From Aestuariibaculum suncheonense (GTDB lineage Bacteria > Bacteroidota > Bacteroidia > Flavobacteriales > Flavobacteriaceae), in assembly GCF_014596935.1 (NCBI RefSeq), contig NZ_JACVXC010000008.1, positions 111,926 to 175,925 of the forward strand: a stretch of 64,000 nt of DNA. Direction: 5' to 3'. Positions within the stretch are counted from its first letter, which is position 1, and each line of letters opens with the position of its first letter. The notes under the pieces are model-generated. The model worked only from the letters and a program-made list of their open reading frames with translations. It was not told where the DNA came from and did not search any database. Both the position numbers and the translations under genes were made by a program. This document shows positions 43,386 to 52,156 of the stretch, one piece after another.

Positions 43386-43620
43386 ACGCGAGCGTGTTTA
43401 TTAGTTTATAAATATTTGTAAATCTAACGGAAATATAGTGTAAATCGTTTATTTCTTCATAAAACTATTTTTTTAATTGAAAAATCGGAAGAGAAAATTC
43501 CATGGAGAAACATCGGTTTTTAGTCCTATTTGCTCTAAGGGTTTCCTACTTGAAAACATGATAAATATCATAGTAGAAATTGGAGTTATGTAATAATTTT
43601 AATACTATAAACAAACAACT

Positions 43621-44367
43621 ATGTTACCTAAAAAAAATTCCGATGTAGAAATTGGCAGAAACAGCAGTTTATATTTTGCTATCGGTCTAAATATCATGCT
43701 ATTTTTGTCTTGGCAAGCCCTTGAATATAAAACTTATGAAACAGAAGATGTTGATATAGGTTATGTGAGTATGCAATCCCGATTAGAGGAAGAAATTCCT
43801 ATTGTGAAAATGTCTCAGACATTACCACCGCCGCCGCCACCTCCTGCTATTATTCAGGAAAACGTTGAAATTGTGGAGGATGAGGAAATTATTGAAGAAA
43901 CCATTTTTGAAAGTACTGAAGTTACTCAAAGTGATGCTATTGTGGAATATGGCGATACAGACTTGGGTGTTTCTGATGTGCAGGTTGCTGAGGTTGCTGA
44001 AGATGTAGAAGTCCCTTTTTCAGTGATAGAAAATGTTCCTGTATTTCCGGGTTGTGAAGGGAAATCTAAAGCAGCAACCGTAAAATGTTTTAATGATAAA
44101 ATGCTAGAACATGTTCGGAATAATTTTCATTATCCTGAAGCAGCTCTTGATTTAGCTATTGGAGGACGTGTAACCGTGGTCTTTATTATAGATACCAAAG
44201 GATATGTAACAGGGATACGTTCTCGAGGACCTGATAAAATTTTAGAAAAAGAGGCAGAACGCATTGTGAGTTTACTACCTAAAATGAAACCAGGTACACA
44301 ACGTGGCAGACCCGTAAAAGTAAATTATGCCGTGCCTATTGTTTTTAAATATAGTGCTACACAATAA
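43621..44367 (+). CDS. Energy transducer TonB
   Basis: 248 residues. A membrane anchor lies at about 17-37, followed by a poly-Pro and Glu/Val-rich periplasmic linker (PPPPPPPAIIQENVEIVEDE). The C-terminal TonB domain covers about 150-245 (VPVFPGCEGKSKAATVKCFNDKM, YPEAALDLAIGGRVTVVFIID, PVKVNYAVPIVFKY). It transfers proton-motive energy from ExbBD to TonB-dependent receptors. No exbBD genes are adjacent, so it is one of the dispersed tonB copies usual in Bacteroidota. A strong terminator follows. Confidence 0.92.
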   Translation: MLPKKNSDVEIGRNSSLYFAIGLNIMLFLSWQALEYKTYETEDVDIGYVSMQSRLEEEIPIVKMSQTLPPPPPPPAIIQENVEIVEDEEIIEETIFESTEVTQSDAIVEYGDTDLGVSDVQVAEVAEDVEVPFSVIENVPVFPGCEGKSKAATVKCFNDKMLEHVRNNFHYPEAALDLAIGGRVTVVFIIDTKGYVTGIRSRGPDKILEKEAERIVSLLPKMKPGTQRGRPVKVNYAVPIVFKYSATQ

Positions 44368-44418
44368 TTATAAGGGTAATGTAGTGTAATTACCGTATCA
44401 TTTAAACGGTAACAAAAG

Positions 44419-44461
44419 AGTCAATGAATATTGCAGCATCAGTATTCATTGACTTTTTTTG
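44419..44461 (+). terminator. Rho-independent terminator after tonB
   Basis: Twelve-base perfect stem AGTCAATGAATA / TATTCATTGACT with a T run; probably bidirectional with the convergent LETM1-related gene. Confidence 0.9.
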
Positions 44462-44489
44462 TTTTATGGTTTGGTTGGAATCTTAGATT

Positions 44490-45665
44490 TTAATCCTCCT
44501 CAATGCGGTTTTCATCAAAAGCCGAAGGGAGTAGTTTCGGAATAAATTTCACTACTAAAGGCAGTAGTATAGCGCCTCCGGGAAGTAAAAAAATAGCCAG
44601 ACTAGGTATCGATTTAAAAATGTCTAAAAGTTGATCCTGAACTTTTTTCTGTTCTTCAGCAGTTAAATCTCTAACAGTCGACTGGGTTAAAAGGACCATA
44701 AGTTCTTTACTGTCTTTTAATTCTTTATACAGGCGCTTACTGTTTCTGGTAATTAGTTTTTTTACCATTTTGCTAGAGTTGCTGTAAAAGCTCTGAACAA
44801 TATTTTTTGAACCCAAAATGGCAATATCTTCTTTGTGTTTAGTGTAAAAGGTGTTAACTGTTTCTAAAGATTGCTTAATGAGTTGGGTTTCAATATTAAA
44901 ATCCTGACCTAGCTGAATTAAGAACCGTTTTTCATTGCTGTCAATGGTTTTATCAGTCCAGGCTGCCATGCAGGCCAAATCAAGAATATACTGCTTTTCT
45001 AAAGGCGTATTTATATTTGATATGGCATCTTCGTAACTAATATGGGTATGATTCTGAAAACGTAACGACGATTCAATAAGTCGAATTAAACTTTCGTCGT
45101 ACTTATTTTTTTCTTCCTTGGAATTTAAAACATCCAGCGAGACACTTTCAATAGTGGCTTCTATATTTTTAATGTAAGCTGTAGTAATGGTTTTGGTGTT
45201 TAAATAGTAGCTATAGGTTAACACATCAATATACAACAAGGCATTAATAATAAAGTAATTGAAGTTTTTAGTAATGATGTTGGAATCTATTTGAATGCGC
45301 TTATGAATTAACTTCTCCAGTTGTTCGTTCGACTTTTTTCCACCTAATAGCTCCTCGAAAAACGATGCTTTTTTTTCACTTATTTCTGTATAAAAATCAA
45401 TAACACTTTCAACAAAGGGAATTTCGGTAGTTGCATTATTGTGGGTGTGAAGTAGTGCCAGACAAAGATTAATTTTACAAAGTTCTTCTTCGGTTAAATC
45501 TTCTTTGGTAAAGAGTTTTAAAACTACATCTAAATTACTGCCATATATAAACCCACAATCTCTTAAAGCCTCATAGAAGGTCGCATCATCAAGGTTAAGA
45601 AACAATGGGTTAGCCTTAACTTCTTTTAGTAATTTTTTTATCCAACCGTTAGCAGAGGGATTCAT
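44490..45665 (-). CDS. LETM1-related protein with TerB-like middle region
   Basis: 391 residues. The N-terminal two thirds are helical with a TerB-like acidic stretch (LACMAAWTDKTIDSNEKRFLIQLGQDF at about 230-256). The C-terminal part has the LETM1 pattern: MVLLTQSTVRDLTAEEQKKVQDQL, then FLLPGGAILLPLVVKFIPKLLPSAF. In Bacteroidota such proteins are labelled LETM1-related and biofilm-associated; the mitochondrial relative is involved in cation homeostasis. The C-terminal hydrophobic stretch suggests membrane association. It is a single gene, divergent from the DUF4331 locus. Physiological role is unproven. Confidence 0.8.
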   Translation of the reverse strand: MNPSANGWIKKLLKEVKANPLFLNLDDATFYEALRDCGFIYGSNLDVVLKLFTKEDLTEEELCKINLCLALLHTHNNATTEIPFVESVIDFYTEISEKKASFFEELLGGKKSNEQLEKLIHKRIQIDSNIITKNFNYFIINALLYIDVLTYSYYLNTKTITTAYIKNIEATIESVSLDVLNSKEEKNKYDESLIRLIESSLRFQNHTHISYEDAISNINTPLEKQYILDLACMAAWTDKTIDSNEKRFLIQLGQDFNIETQLIKQSLETVNTFYTKHKEDIAILGSKNIVQSFYSNSSKMVKKLITRNSKRLYKELKDSKELMVLLTQSTVRDLTAEEQKKVQDQLLDIFKSIPSLAIFLLPGGAILLPLVVKFIPKLLPSAFDENRIEED

Positions 45666-45727
45666 GGCTTGTGATTTTTAATCGTGTAAATGTAATGTTT
45701 TCACTGTATACATTGCAAATAATTTCT

Positions 45728-45747
45728 TTAACAAAATTTTAACAAAA
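45728..45747 (+). promoter_or_regulatory. Doubled TTAACAAAA leader motif
   Basis: Two TTAACAAAA words in tandem lie 63 bases ahead of the DUF4331 gene. The same 20 bases occur at 9546-9565 ahead of the DUF4442 gene, 51 bases from its start. Possibly a shared regulator or promoter element. Confidence 0.35.
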
Positions 45748-45809
45748 CCGTGTTTTTCTTTTTTGCGTAGGTATGCATGAGAACCAAATTAATAACTAAT
45801 TAAAAACGT

Positions 45810-46496
45810 ATGAAAAAGTTCAAAACAGTTTTAGGAATTGGAGTTGTAGCAGCTGCTAGTTACTTCATAATTGCTGCCGACCATATTGATGCACCAGCAG
45901 TGCAGGGCGGTACAAGCGATATTACAGATTTTTATGTCTTTCAAGGGGAAGATACCAATAACATGGTGTTTGTAGCCAATTTGCAAGGCTTGTTAAGTCC
46001 GTCAAACACAGCATCGGCGAGTTTCGACGAAAGTGTCATGATTGAATTTAATATTGATAGCGATAATGATTATATCGAAGATTATGTAATTCAAGCCATT
46101 CCTGAGGATGGTAAAATGTATGTTATCGGACCAAAAATGCCGACGCAAACAGGGTTAAACAGTATGGTTGGTACAAACGATGTTTATAATGCCACGGTAG
46201 CCAATATTACACCTTATGGAGCTGATGCCATGATGGGGATGAAAAACGGTGTTAAAGTATTTGCCGGACCGAGAGATGATCCGTTCTTCATGGATTTTGC
46301 AAGATTTGTTCAAATTGTAACGCCGGGTGATGATGACGGTGATGGTATGGAGGAAGGCGCATTTTTACCTGATGGTATGGCTTCCGATACGTTTGCAGGA
46401 ACTAACGTGATGTCGATTGTGGTTGAAGTACCAAAATCATCCATCGGTGGAAGCGGAACCATTAACACATGGGTAGAATCAAAAAGAAAGCAATAA
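45810..46496 (+). CDS. DUF4331 family protein, N-terminal half
   Basis: 228 residues with a signal-like hydrophobic N-terminus (GIGVVAAASYFIIAA). The mature part opens DHIDAPAVQGGTSDITDFYVFQGED, the usual beginning of DUF4331. It continues to ARFVQIVTPGDDDGDG and ends with NVMSIVVEVPKSSIGGSGTINTWVES, which is about the middle of a full-length DUF4331 protein. The second half is encoded by the next gene. Acidic DxDxDG-like loops suggest calcium or another metal. DUF4331 has no established function. It is the first gene of a four-gene unit with a TonB-dependent receptor. Confidence 0.85.
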   Translation: MKKFKTVLGIGVVAAASYFIIAADHIDAPAVQGGTSDITDFYVFQGEDTNNMVFVANLQGLLSPSNTASASFDESVMIEFNIDSDNDYIEDYVIQAIPEDGKMYVIGPKMPTQTGLNSMVGTNDVYNATVANITPYGADAMMGMKNGVKVFAGPRDDPFFMDFARFVQIVTPGDDDGDGMEEGAFLPDGMASDTFAGTNVMSIVVEVPKSSIGGSGTINTWVESKRKQ

Positions 46497-46525
46497 AAGA
46501 CTTAAAAAACGAAATACAGACCATT

Positions 46526-47080
46526 ATGAAAAATATAAAATTAATCCTAGCACTTTTAGTAATGCCTTTAGTTGCATTCAATTGTAGTGACGACGACGAT
46601 ATGAAAAATGAAAACGGACTTCCCAACTTAGCAGGAACTTACATGCAGGAAGATCAAATGGGAAGACCGGCAGTGAATACTGTTTTTGTGTCACCTTCAA
46701 GTAAAGACATGTTTAATGTTACTGTACCATCGATGCAAAATGCTTCATTTCAAAGCATGTTTCAAACCAATTTACAAGGCTTGAGTCCAGCTTTTGCAAA
46801 CGCAGGAGATACCAATGCTTTAGGTTTAGATGCAGCAACATTCTCAGGAGTATTAGCAACCGATGTTTTGAACGTTTCTTTAGATGGAACTACAACATTT
46901 TACGACGGGACCAATGTGTTAACCGGAAGAAACTTAAGCGATGATGTTATTACAGTCGAACTCTTATTAATTTTTGGAGGAGAAGACTTCTCTGAAAATC
47001 CAGGATTATCAGACGATAATGTCGATGCTAACGATAAACCTTTTTTAGCCTCATTTCCTTATCTGGCTTCACCGTGGTAG
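46526..47080 (+). CDS. DUF4331 family lipoprotein, C-terminal half
   Basis: 184 residues from the ATG at 46526, with a lipobox Cys20 (VAFNC) followed by an Asp cluster. An in-frame ATG at 46469 lies inside the preceding gene and would spoil the signal. The body has MGRPAVNTVFVSPSSKDMFN and ends VDANDKPFLASFPYLASPW. These correspond to the C-terminal half of single-chain DUF4331 proteins (where 'R.G.P.VN.V' and 'PYL..P' are typical). Its own lipoprotein signal argues that the split is a stable two-protein arrangement, not a frameshift. It lies 29 bases after the first half. Confidence 0.8.
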   Translation: MKNIKLILALLVMPLVAFNCSDDDDMKNENGLPNLAGTYMQEDQMGRPAVNTVFVSPSSKDMFNVTVPSMQNASFQSMFQTNLQGLSPAFANAGDTNALGLDAATFSGVLATDVLNVSLDGTTTFYDGTNVLTGRNLSDDVITVELLLIFGGEDFSENPGLSDDNVDANDKPFLASFPYLASPW

Positions 47081-47165
47081 AAGCTTAAACTTAATTCAGA
47101 AGCAAAGAGTTCGCTCTTTGTTTCTGGGTTTCTCTAACAAAGGTTAAACCTAAAAAACAAAGACC

Positions 47166-48455
47166 ATGAAATACCAATATATTACCATATTTTGTTTGCT
47201 TGCTTTACTAACAAGCTGCACAATATCTTCGAAAAAAGTAACAGATACCAACGAGTATAACGTATACTTGGAAATTACTAATGATGCAGTTAAAGAGGAG
47301 GTTTTAGAAGATTTAACCTTTTGGAAGGAGAAATTTAACCAAACCCCAAATCAATTCCCTTATCTATCAAAAATAGCTTCAGCATATAGCCAATTATTCA
47401 GCATAACCGGCGAAATAGAACATCTTAAAAAAGCCCAGGATGTCTACCAAAATCTAAATAAGAAAACAAAGTATTCAAATTCTTCTTATCTCAGAGGACT
47501 TGCAGCAAATTACATCTCGCAGCATAAGTTTAAGGAAGCTTTGGTTTTACTTACAAAGGCCGAAAAAAATGGAGATAATTTGGAAGGCACCCAAAAGATG
47601 CTGTTCGATGTGCATTTAGAATTGGGTAATTACCAGCAAGCTAAAAATTACTTAGACAAATTTAGTAACGATGCCGATTTTGATTATTTAATTCGAGTAG
47701 CCAAATGGTCCGACCATCGTGGTGATCTAGATTCAGCCATTAAATATTTGGAACAGGCTAAAGAAAAAGCAGAAGCGTCGAATATCGCAAGTTCTAAACA
47801 GTGGATTTATACTAATCTGGCCGATTTTTACGGACATAGTGGAAATATTGAAGCTTCTTACAATCATTTTTTAAAAGCTTTGGAATTGAGTCCGAATGAT
47901 GCTTATGCCAAAAGAGGTATTGCCTGGATTGTGTACTCTCATGAAAAAAATCCGGACGAAGCCCTTCGAATTTTAAATACCGTTTCTCAAACTTATCATG
48001 CACCAGATTATTATCTGTTAAAAGCTGAGATAGCCAAGTTTAAAGGCGATTTAGATTTACATCAAAAGGCATTAGAATCTTACAAGTTTGCAGTTAATAA
48101 TCCGCTATATGGCGATATGTATAACACCTATAATGTCCTGTTATATGCAGAAAATTCAGAGAAATTAGAGGAGGCCCTGAAACTAGCTGAAATCGAAGTC
48201 AATAACAGGCCAACTCCCCAATCTTACAGTTTATTGGCTTGGACTTATTTTAAACAAGGGTTTAAGAGAAAGGCGTTGAAAATTATGAAGGATCATGTCG
48301 CAAACCAAACCTACGAGCCACAAACTTTATTGCATTTAGCAGAAGTTTATAAAGCTAATAATAAGTTAAAAGAGGCAAAAATTTTGAAGAAAGAATTGTT
48401 GGAAAGTATTTTTGAATTGGGTCCGTTGACCGAACAAGAAATCAAAAATATTTAA
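47166..48455 (+). CDS. TPR-repeat lipoprotein of the DUF4331 locus
   Basis: 429 residues, lipobox Cys18 (ALLTSC). The mature protein is a solenoid of about eight to nine tetratricopeptide repeats (FPYLSKIASAYSQLFSITGE, AIKYLEQAKEKAEASNIASS, IYTNLADFYGHSGNIEASYN, LLHLAEVYKANNKLKEAKIL). TPR lipoproteins usually scaffold or bind other envelope proteins. It starts 85 bases after the DUF4331 pair and ends 13 bases before the TonB-dependent receptor gene, so it probably belongs to one transcription unit with them. Confidence 0.9.
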   Translation: MKYQYITIFCLLALLTSCTISSKKVTDTNEYNVYLEITNDAVKEEVLEDLTFWKEKFNQTPNQFPYLSKIASAYSQLFSITGEIEHLKKAQDVYQNLNKKTKYSNSSYLRGLAANYISQHKFKEALVLLTKAEKNGDNLEGTQKMLFDVHLELGNYQQAKNYLDKFSNDADFDYLIRVAKWSDHRGDLDSAIKYLEQAKEKAEASNIASSKQWIYTNLADFYGHSGNIEASYNHFLKALELSPNDAYAKRGIAWIVYSHEKNPDEALRILNTVSQTYHAPDYYLLKAEIAKFKGDLDLHQKALESYKFAVNNPLYGDMYNTYNVLLYAENSEKLEEALKLAEIEVNNRPTPQSYSLLAWTYFKQGFKRKALKIMKDHVANQTYEPQTLLHLAEVYKANNKLKEAKILKKELLESIFELGPLTEQEIKNI

Positions 48456-48468
48456 CCTAAAATCAACC

Positions 48469-50703
48469 ATGAAATTATTAAAATTTATCATGCTGTTTTC
48501 AGCGATAGTGTTTGTTAATCCTATGTTTTCACAGCAAATAAAGGGTGTTGTAACCAATCAGGCAATGCAGCCACTAGAAGCTGCTTATATATATAATTTA
48601 CACTCTAAAAGTCATGCCCATTCTTCTGAAAATGGTGTGTTTATAATCGACGATTGTGTTATAGGAGATTCTTTGAAAATAGGATTGTTAGGCTACAAGA
48701 ACGCATATATGGTTGTTAAAGACTTTAGTTTTAATTTAAAACAGACCATTGTTTTAGAAGAAAAATCATTTCAGTTAAGTGAATTAGTCATTAATGAAAC
48801 TGTAAATCCGGTAAGTACCATTTCCCGATTAGATTTAAAAACAAATCCGGTAAACTCGTCTCAGGAAATTTTGAGAAAAGTTCCGGGTTTAATCATCGGG
48901 CAGCATGCTGGTGGCGGAAAAGCAGAACAAATATTTTTACGTGGTTTCGATATCGATCATGGAACTGATGTTTCACTTTCTGTTGATGGTATGCCGGTAA
49001 ATATGGTGTCGCATGCGCACGGTCAGGGGTATAGTGATTTGCATTTTATCATTCCGGAAACGGTAAATAAAATTGATTTTGGAAAAGGATCGTATTATGC
49101 CGAGCGTGGTGATTTCGCAACCGCTGGATACGTCAATTTTTCAACCAAAGATTACTTAAAAGAAAGTTCAATAGGATTAACCGTAGGCGATTTTAACACC
49201 TTACGAACACTTGGAATGTTCAATTTATTAGAACATGATGCCGATAAAAACGCTTATATCGCAACTGAATATATAGCTACCGATGGGCCTTACGAATCCC
49301 CACAAAATTTCAACAGATTAAATCTATTTGGAAAATTTACCAGCTATTCACCAAATAATGATAAGGTGTCGGTGACGTTATCGCATTTTACAAGCCGTTG
49401 GGATGCTTCAGGACAAATTCCACAGCGTGCTGTTGATGATGGTAGTATTACGCGATTCGGTGCTATTGATGATACTGAAGGCGGAAATACACAACGAACA
49501 AATTTTAATGTAGAATTTAATAAGCATGTTTCCGATCATTCCATGTTGAAGAGTAATGCCTTTTACTCACATTACGGATTTGAGTTGTATTCGAATTTTA
49601 CCTTTTTCTTAGAAGATCCGATTAATGGCGATCAAATAAAACAGCAGGAAGACCGACATATTTTTGGGTTTAATACAGCTTTAAGTCACGAATTCCTTTT
49701 AGATGATGTGGAATTAACCATGACATCAGGAGTTAGTTTGCGCCACGATATTGTAAATGATATAGAGTTATCACATACTCTGAACAGAAAAACCACTTTA
49801 GAGCAAATACAATTGGGAGACCTAAATCAAACGAATATGAGTGCGTTTACCAATGCTCAGTTCGATTTTGGAAAGCTTAAAATAGCACCTGCATTGCGTC
49901 TGGATTATTTTAAGTTTATGTATAATGATGAGCTACAAGATACTTATAGCACAAAGGCCGAAAACAAAACTATCGTAAGTCCTAAACTAAATTTCTATTA
50001 CGATGCTTTAACTAATTTACAAGTGTATTTAAAATCGGGATTAGGATTTCACTCGAACGACACGCGCGTGGTGATAAGCCAGATGGGGAAAGATATTTTG
50101 CCACGTTCTTATGGCGTCGATTTAGGAAGTGTTTGGAAACCATTTCCTAAGTTAATTTTGAATTCTGCATTATGGTATTTGTTTTTGGAGCAGGAGTTTG
50201 TTTATGTGGGCGATGCCGGAATTGTAGAACCTAGCGGAAAAACAGAACGCTATGGTGCCGACTTAGGATTGCGTTATCAGTTAACCGATTGGTTGTATTT
50301 TGATACCGATGCCACAATAACTCACGCCAGAAGTACTGAAGACACTGATGGTGAAAATTATATTCCGTTAGCACCAGATTTTACATGGGCAGGAGGAATA
50401 GCCGTAGATAATTTAGATGGTTTTTCAGGAGGGATGAGATATAGATATGTAGATGACAGACCTGCGAATGAAGATAATAGCATTGTAGCAAAAGGTTATT
50501 TTGTAACCGATATGAATGTGAATTACAGTTTTAACAAAGTCACCTTAGGGGTGATTATTGAAAATGTATTCGATACCGAATGGAATGAAACACAGTTCGC
50601 TACAGAATCGAGATTGTTTAATGAAACGGCACCGGTGGAGGAAATTCATTTTACACCGGGGACGCCATTTTTTATAAAAGGAACAATTTCTTATAAATTT
50701 TAA
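48469..50703 (+). CDS. TonB-dependent receptor of the DUF4331 locus
   Basis: 744 residues. Signal peptide about 1-21 (NPMFSQ), carboxypeptidase-regulatory-like domain about 22-100, plug domain about 110-220, and a 22-strand barrel ending at the usual aromatic residue (FIKGTISYKF). The plug carries a His-rich stretch, GMPVNMVSHAHGQGYSDLHF, that might contact a metal or cofactor. No SusD partner is encoded. Together with the DUF4331 pair and the TPR lipoprotein it forms an uptake-type locus whose ligand is unknown. Energy would come from a TonB such as the one 4 kb upstream. Confidence 0.92.
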   Translation: MKLLKFIMLFSAIVFVNPMFSQQIKGVVTNQAMQPLEAAYIYNLHSKSHAHSSENGVFIIDDCVIGDSLKIGLLGYKNAYMVVKDFSFNLKQTIVLEEKSFQLSELVINETVNPVSTISRLDLKTNPVNSSQEILRKVPGLIIGQHAGGGKAEQIFLRGFDIDHGTDVSLSVDGMPVNMVSHAHGQGYSDLHFIIPETVNKIDFGKGSYYAERGDFATAGYVNFSTKDYLKESSIGLTVGDFNTLRTLGMFNLLEHDADKNAYIATEYIATDGPYESPQNFNRLNLFGKFTSYSPNNDKVSVTLSHFTSRWDASGQIPQRAVDDGSITRFGAIDDTEGGNTQRTNFNVEFNKHVSDHSMLKSNAFYSHYGFELYSNFTFFLEDPINGDQIKQQEDRHIFGFNTALSHEFLLDDVELTMTSGVSLRHDIVNDIELSHTLNRKTTLEQIQLGDLNQTNMSAFTNAQFDFGKLKIAPALRLDYFKFMYNDELQDTYSTKAENKTIVSPKLNFYYDALTNLQVYLKSGLGFHSNDTRVVISQMGKDILPRSYGVDLGSVWKPFPKLILNSALWYLFLEQEFVYVGDAGIVEPSGKTERYGADLGLRYQLTDWLYFDTDATITHARSTEDTDGENYIPLAPDFTWAGGIAVDNLDGFSGGMRYRYVDDRPANEDNSIVAKGYFVTDMNVNYSFNKVTLGVIIENVFDTEWNETQFATESRLFNETAPVEEIHFTPGTPFFIKGTISYKF

Positions 50704-50916
50704 AATATAGGGTAGGGTAAAATTAGGTAAGGATGTCTTACATATGAATTCAAAGGAAGGATGTGAATGATAATAAGAAAGAGAAACCTTCCAGAGTTGA
50801 TTAATAGCAGGCTAACAAAAGAGACAAAGAGTTAATAATATGAAAAAGAAAAATTGATTTTCAAGGAACCGGTAGGATTGGTTGTCCTATTTGGTTTTTT
50901 GGGTTTTTTGTTAGGG

Positions 50917-50952
50917 AAAGCGGCTCGTGGTTGGGCCGCTTTTATTTTTTTT
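50917..50952. terminator. Rho-independent terminator between receptor and lacI-type gene
   Basis: Stem AAAGCGGC / GCCGCTTT with a short loop and T-rich tail. The 270 bases between the receptor stop and the regulator stop hold nothing else that I recognise. Confidence 0.75.
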
Positions 50953-50975
50953 ATATATTAATAAGAATTTTTATG

Positions 50976-52004
50976 CTATCTTTTTTTATTTGAAGATTCT
51001 CTAACAATCAGTTCAGCTTCCAGAATAAATTTATTTAAGGTTTGCTTTTTGTTAGGTGATTTTACGCGCTCTAAAAAGGTTAAGGCCGCTTGTTTTCCTA
51101 TTTCATCGCTATGCTGATTTACGGTCGTTATAGAAGGGGTTACCAAAGCGGTAAAAGGTTCGTTTCCAAATCCTACAAGAGCGATGTCTGCAGGGACTTT
51201 AATGTTTTCTTCTTCAAGTACTTGTAAGGCGCCCAAAGCAGCGTAGTCGGCAGCGACATAAACTGCGTCTGGTGGTTTTTTTAAGGCAAGAAGTTGTTTC
51301 ATTTTTTCTCTCCCATCTTCAATTGTCAGACTACTTTCAACTAGTAAATCCTCTTCAAGAGGAAGATTATGTTTTTTAATAGCATCAATATAACCACGAA
51401 TTCTATTGTTGAAAATTCGGGTGTGTCGGTAACCACCAATATGGGCAATACGCTTGCAACCTTGTTTCACCAAATGTTCAACAATCATATGGCTACTATC
51501 GTAGTCATTAATACCTATATAATCAACGTTTAAATTATTTTCTCCACGATCGAAAAGAATTAGAGGAATACCTTTCGATTTGATTTTTTCAAAGTATTCT
51601 AGATTAATCGTTTCATTCGCCATCGAAGCGATAATACCATCTACTTGAGTGAATAGTAAAGTATCTATATTACTGCATTCTTTTTTAAAAGATTCGTTCG
51701 ATTGGGTAATGATAATGTTATAGCCTTTCTTGTTTAAAACTTCTTCGATATTCTGAATAACAGACGAAAAAAAGTTGCTATTGGTTCTAGGTACAATCAA
51801 TCCCACCAGATTACTTTTCCCGCGGCGTAAGGCACTGGCAAGGTGATTGGGCTGGTAGTTTAATTCTTTCGCGACTTCTCTAACGGCTTCTTTGGTTTTA
51901 TCACTAATTCGTGAATCGTCGTGTAAGGCTTTAGAAACTGCTGCCGGCGAAATGTTTAAAACATTAGCAATGTCTTTTATGGTAGTTTTTTTTTTGTTGG
52001 TCAA
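50976..52004 (-). CDS. LacI family transcriptional regulator of KDG metabolism
   Basis: 342 residues. The N-terminal LacI helix-turn-helix (TIKDIANVLNISPAAVSKALHD, hinge NYQPNHLASALRRGKSN) is followed by a periplasmic-binding-protein-like sensor domain (VGLIVPRTNSNFFSSVIQNIE, DGIIASMANE, GCKRIAHIGGYRHT, DIALVGFGNEPF). It is divergent from the KDG kinase and KDPG aldolase genes, and two matching palindromic operators lie in the gap. It most likely represses that operon and itself until an inducer such as KDG or a uronate breakdown product binds. The inducer is inferred from the neighbours. Confidence 0.93.
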   Translation of the reverse strand: MTNKKKTTIKDIANVLNISPAAVSKALHDDSRISDKTKEAVREVAKELNYQPNHLASALRRGKSNLVGLIVPRTNSNFFSSVIQNIEEVLNKKGYNIIITQSNESFKKECSNIDTLLFTQVDGIIASMANETINLEYFEKIKSKGIPLILFDRGENNLNVDYIGINDYDSSHMIVEHLVKQGCKRIAHIGGYRHTRIFNNRIRGYIDAIKKHNLPLEEDLLVESSLTIEDGREKMKQLLALKKPPDAVYVAADYAALGALQVLEEENIKVPADIALVGFGNEPFTALVTPSITTVNQHSDEIGKQAALTFLERVKSPNKKQTLNKFILEAELIVRESSNKKR

Positions 52005-52011
52005 TTTTTTA

Positions 52012-52063
52012 TATATTTGCTTAATCGTTTAAGCAAAATTACTGTAATACTTTGTATAATCAA
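52012..52063. promoter_or_regulatory. Divergent promoters with central LacI operator
   Basis: Plus-strand -7 element TATATTTG is at 52012-52019. Palindromic operator GCTTAATCGTTTAAGC is at 52019-52034. The minus-strand -7 (TAATTTTG read on that strand) is at 52034-52041, with TTG of its -33 at 52061-52063 after a 19-base spacer. The operator covers both expected transcription starts. The plus-strand -33 is less clear, with TTG only 15 bases upstream. Confidence 0.75.
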
Positions 52064-52104
52064 AATAAGTATTATTACAATAGTAATTTTTTTTTATAAG
52101 CACT

Positions 52105-52119
52105 GCTTAAACGTTTAAC
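52105..52119. promoter_or_regulatory. Second LacI operator in the kdgK leader
   Basis: GCTTAAACGTTTAAC, with the perfect 12-base palindrome TTAAACGTTTAA, is the same core as the operator at 52019-52034 (CGTTTAA half). It lies 37 bases before the kdgK start. Confidence 0.7.
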
Positions 52120-52156
52120 TAAATTTAGAACAATTAATTAATAACTATTAAGTAAA

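Noticed and set aside
46469..46525. Longer N-terminus for the second DUF4331 protein
   Set aside because: It overlaps the first gene and would place 19 charged residues ahead of a good lipoprotein signal; the ATG at 46526 is preferred.
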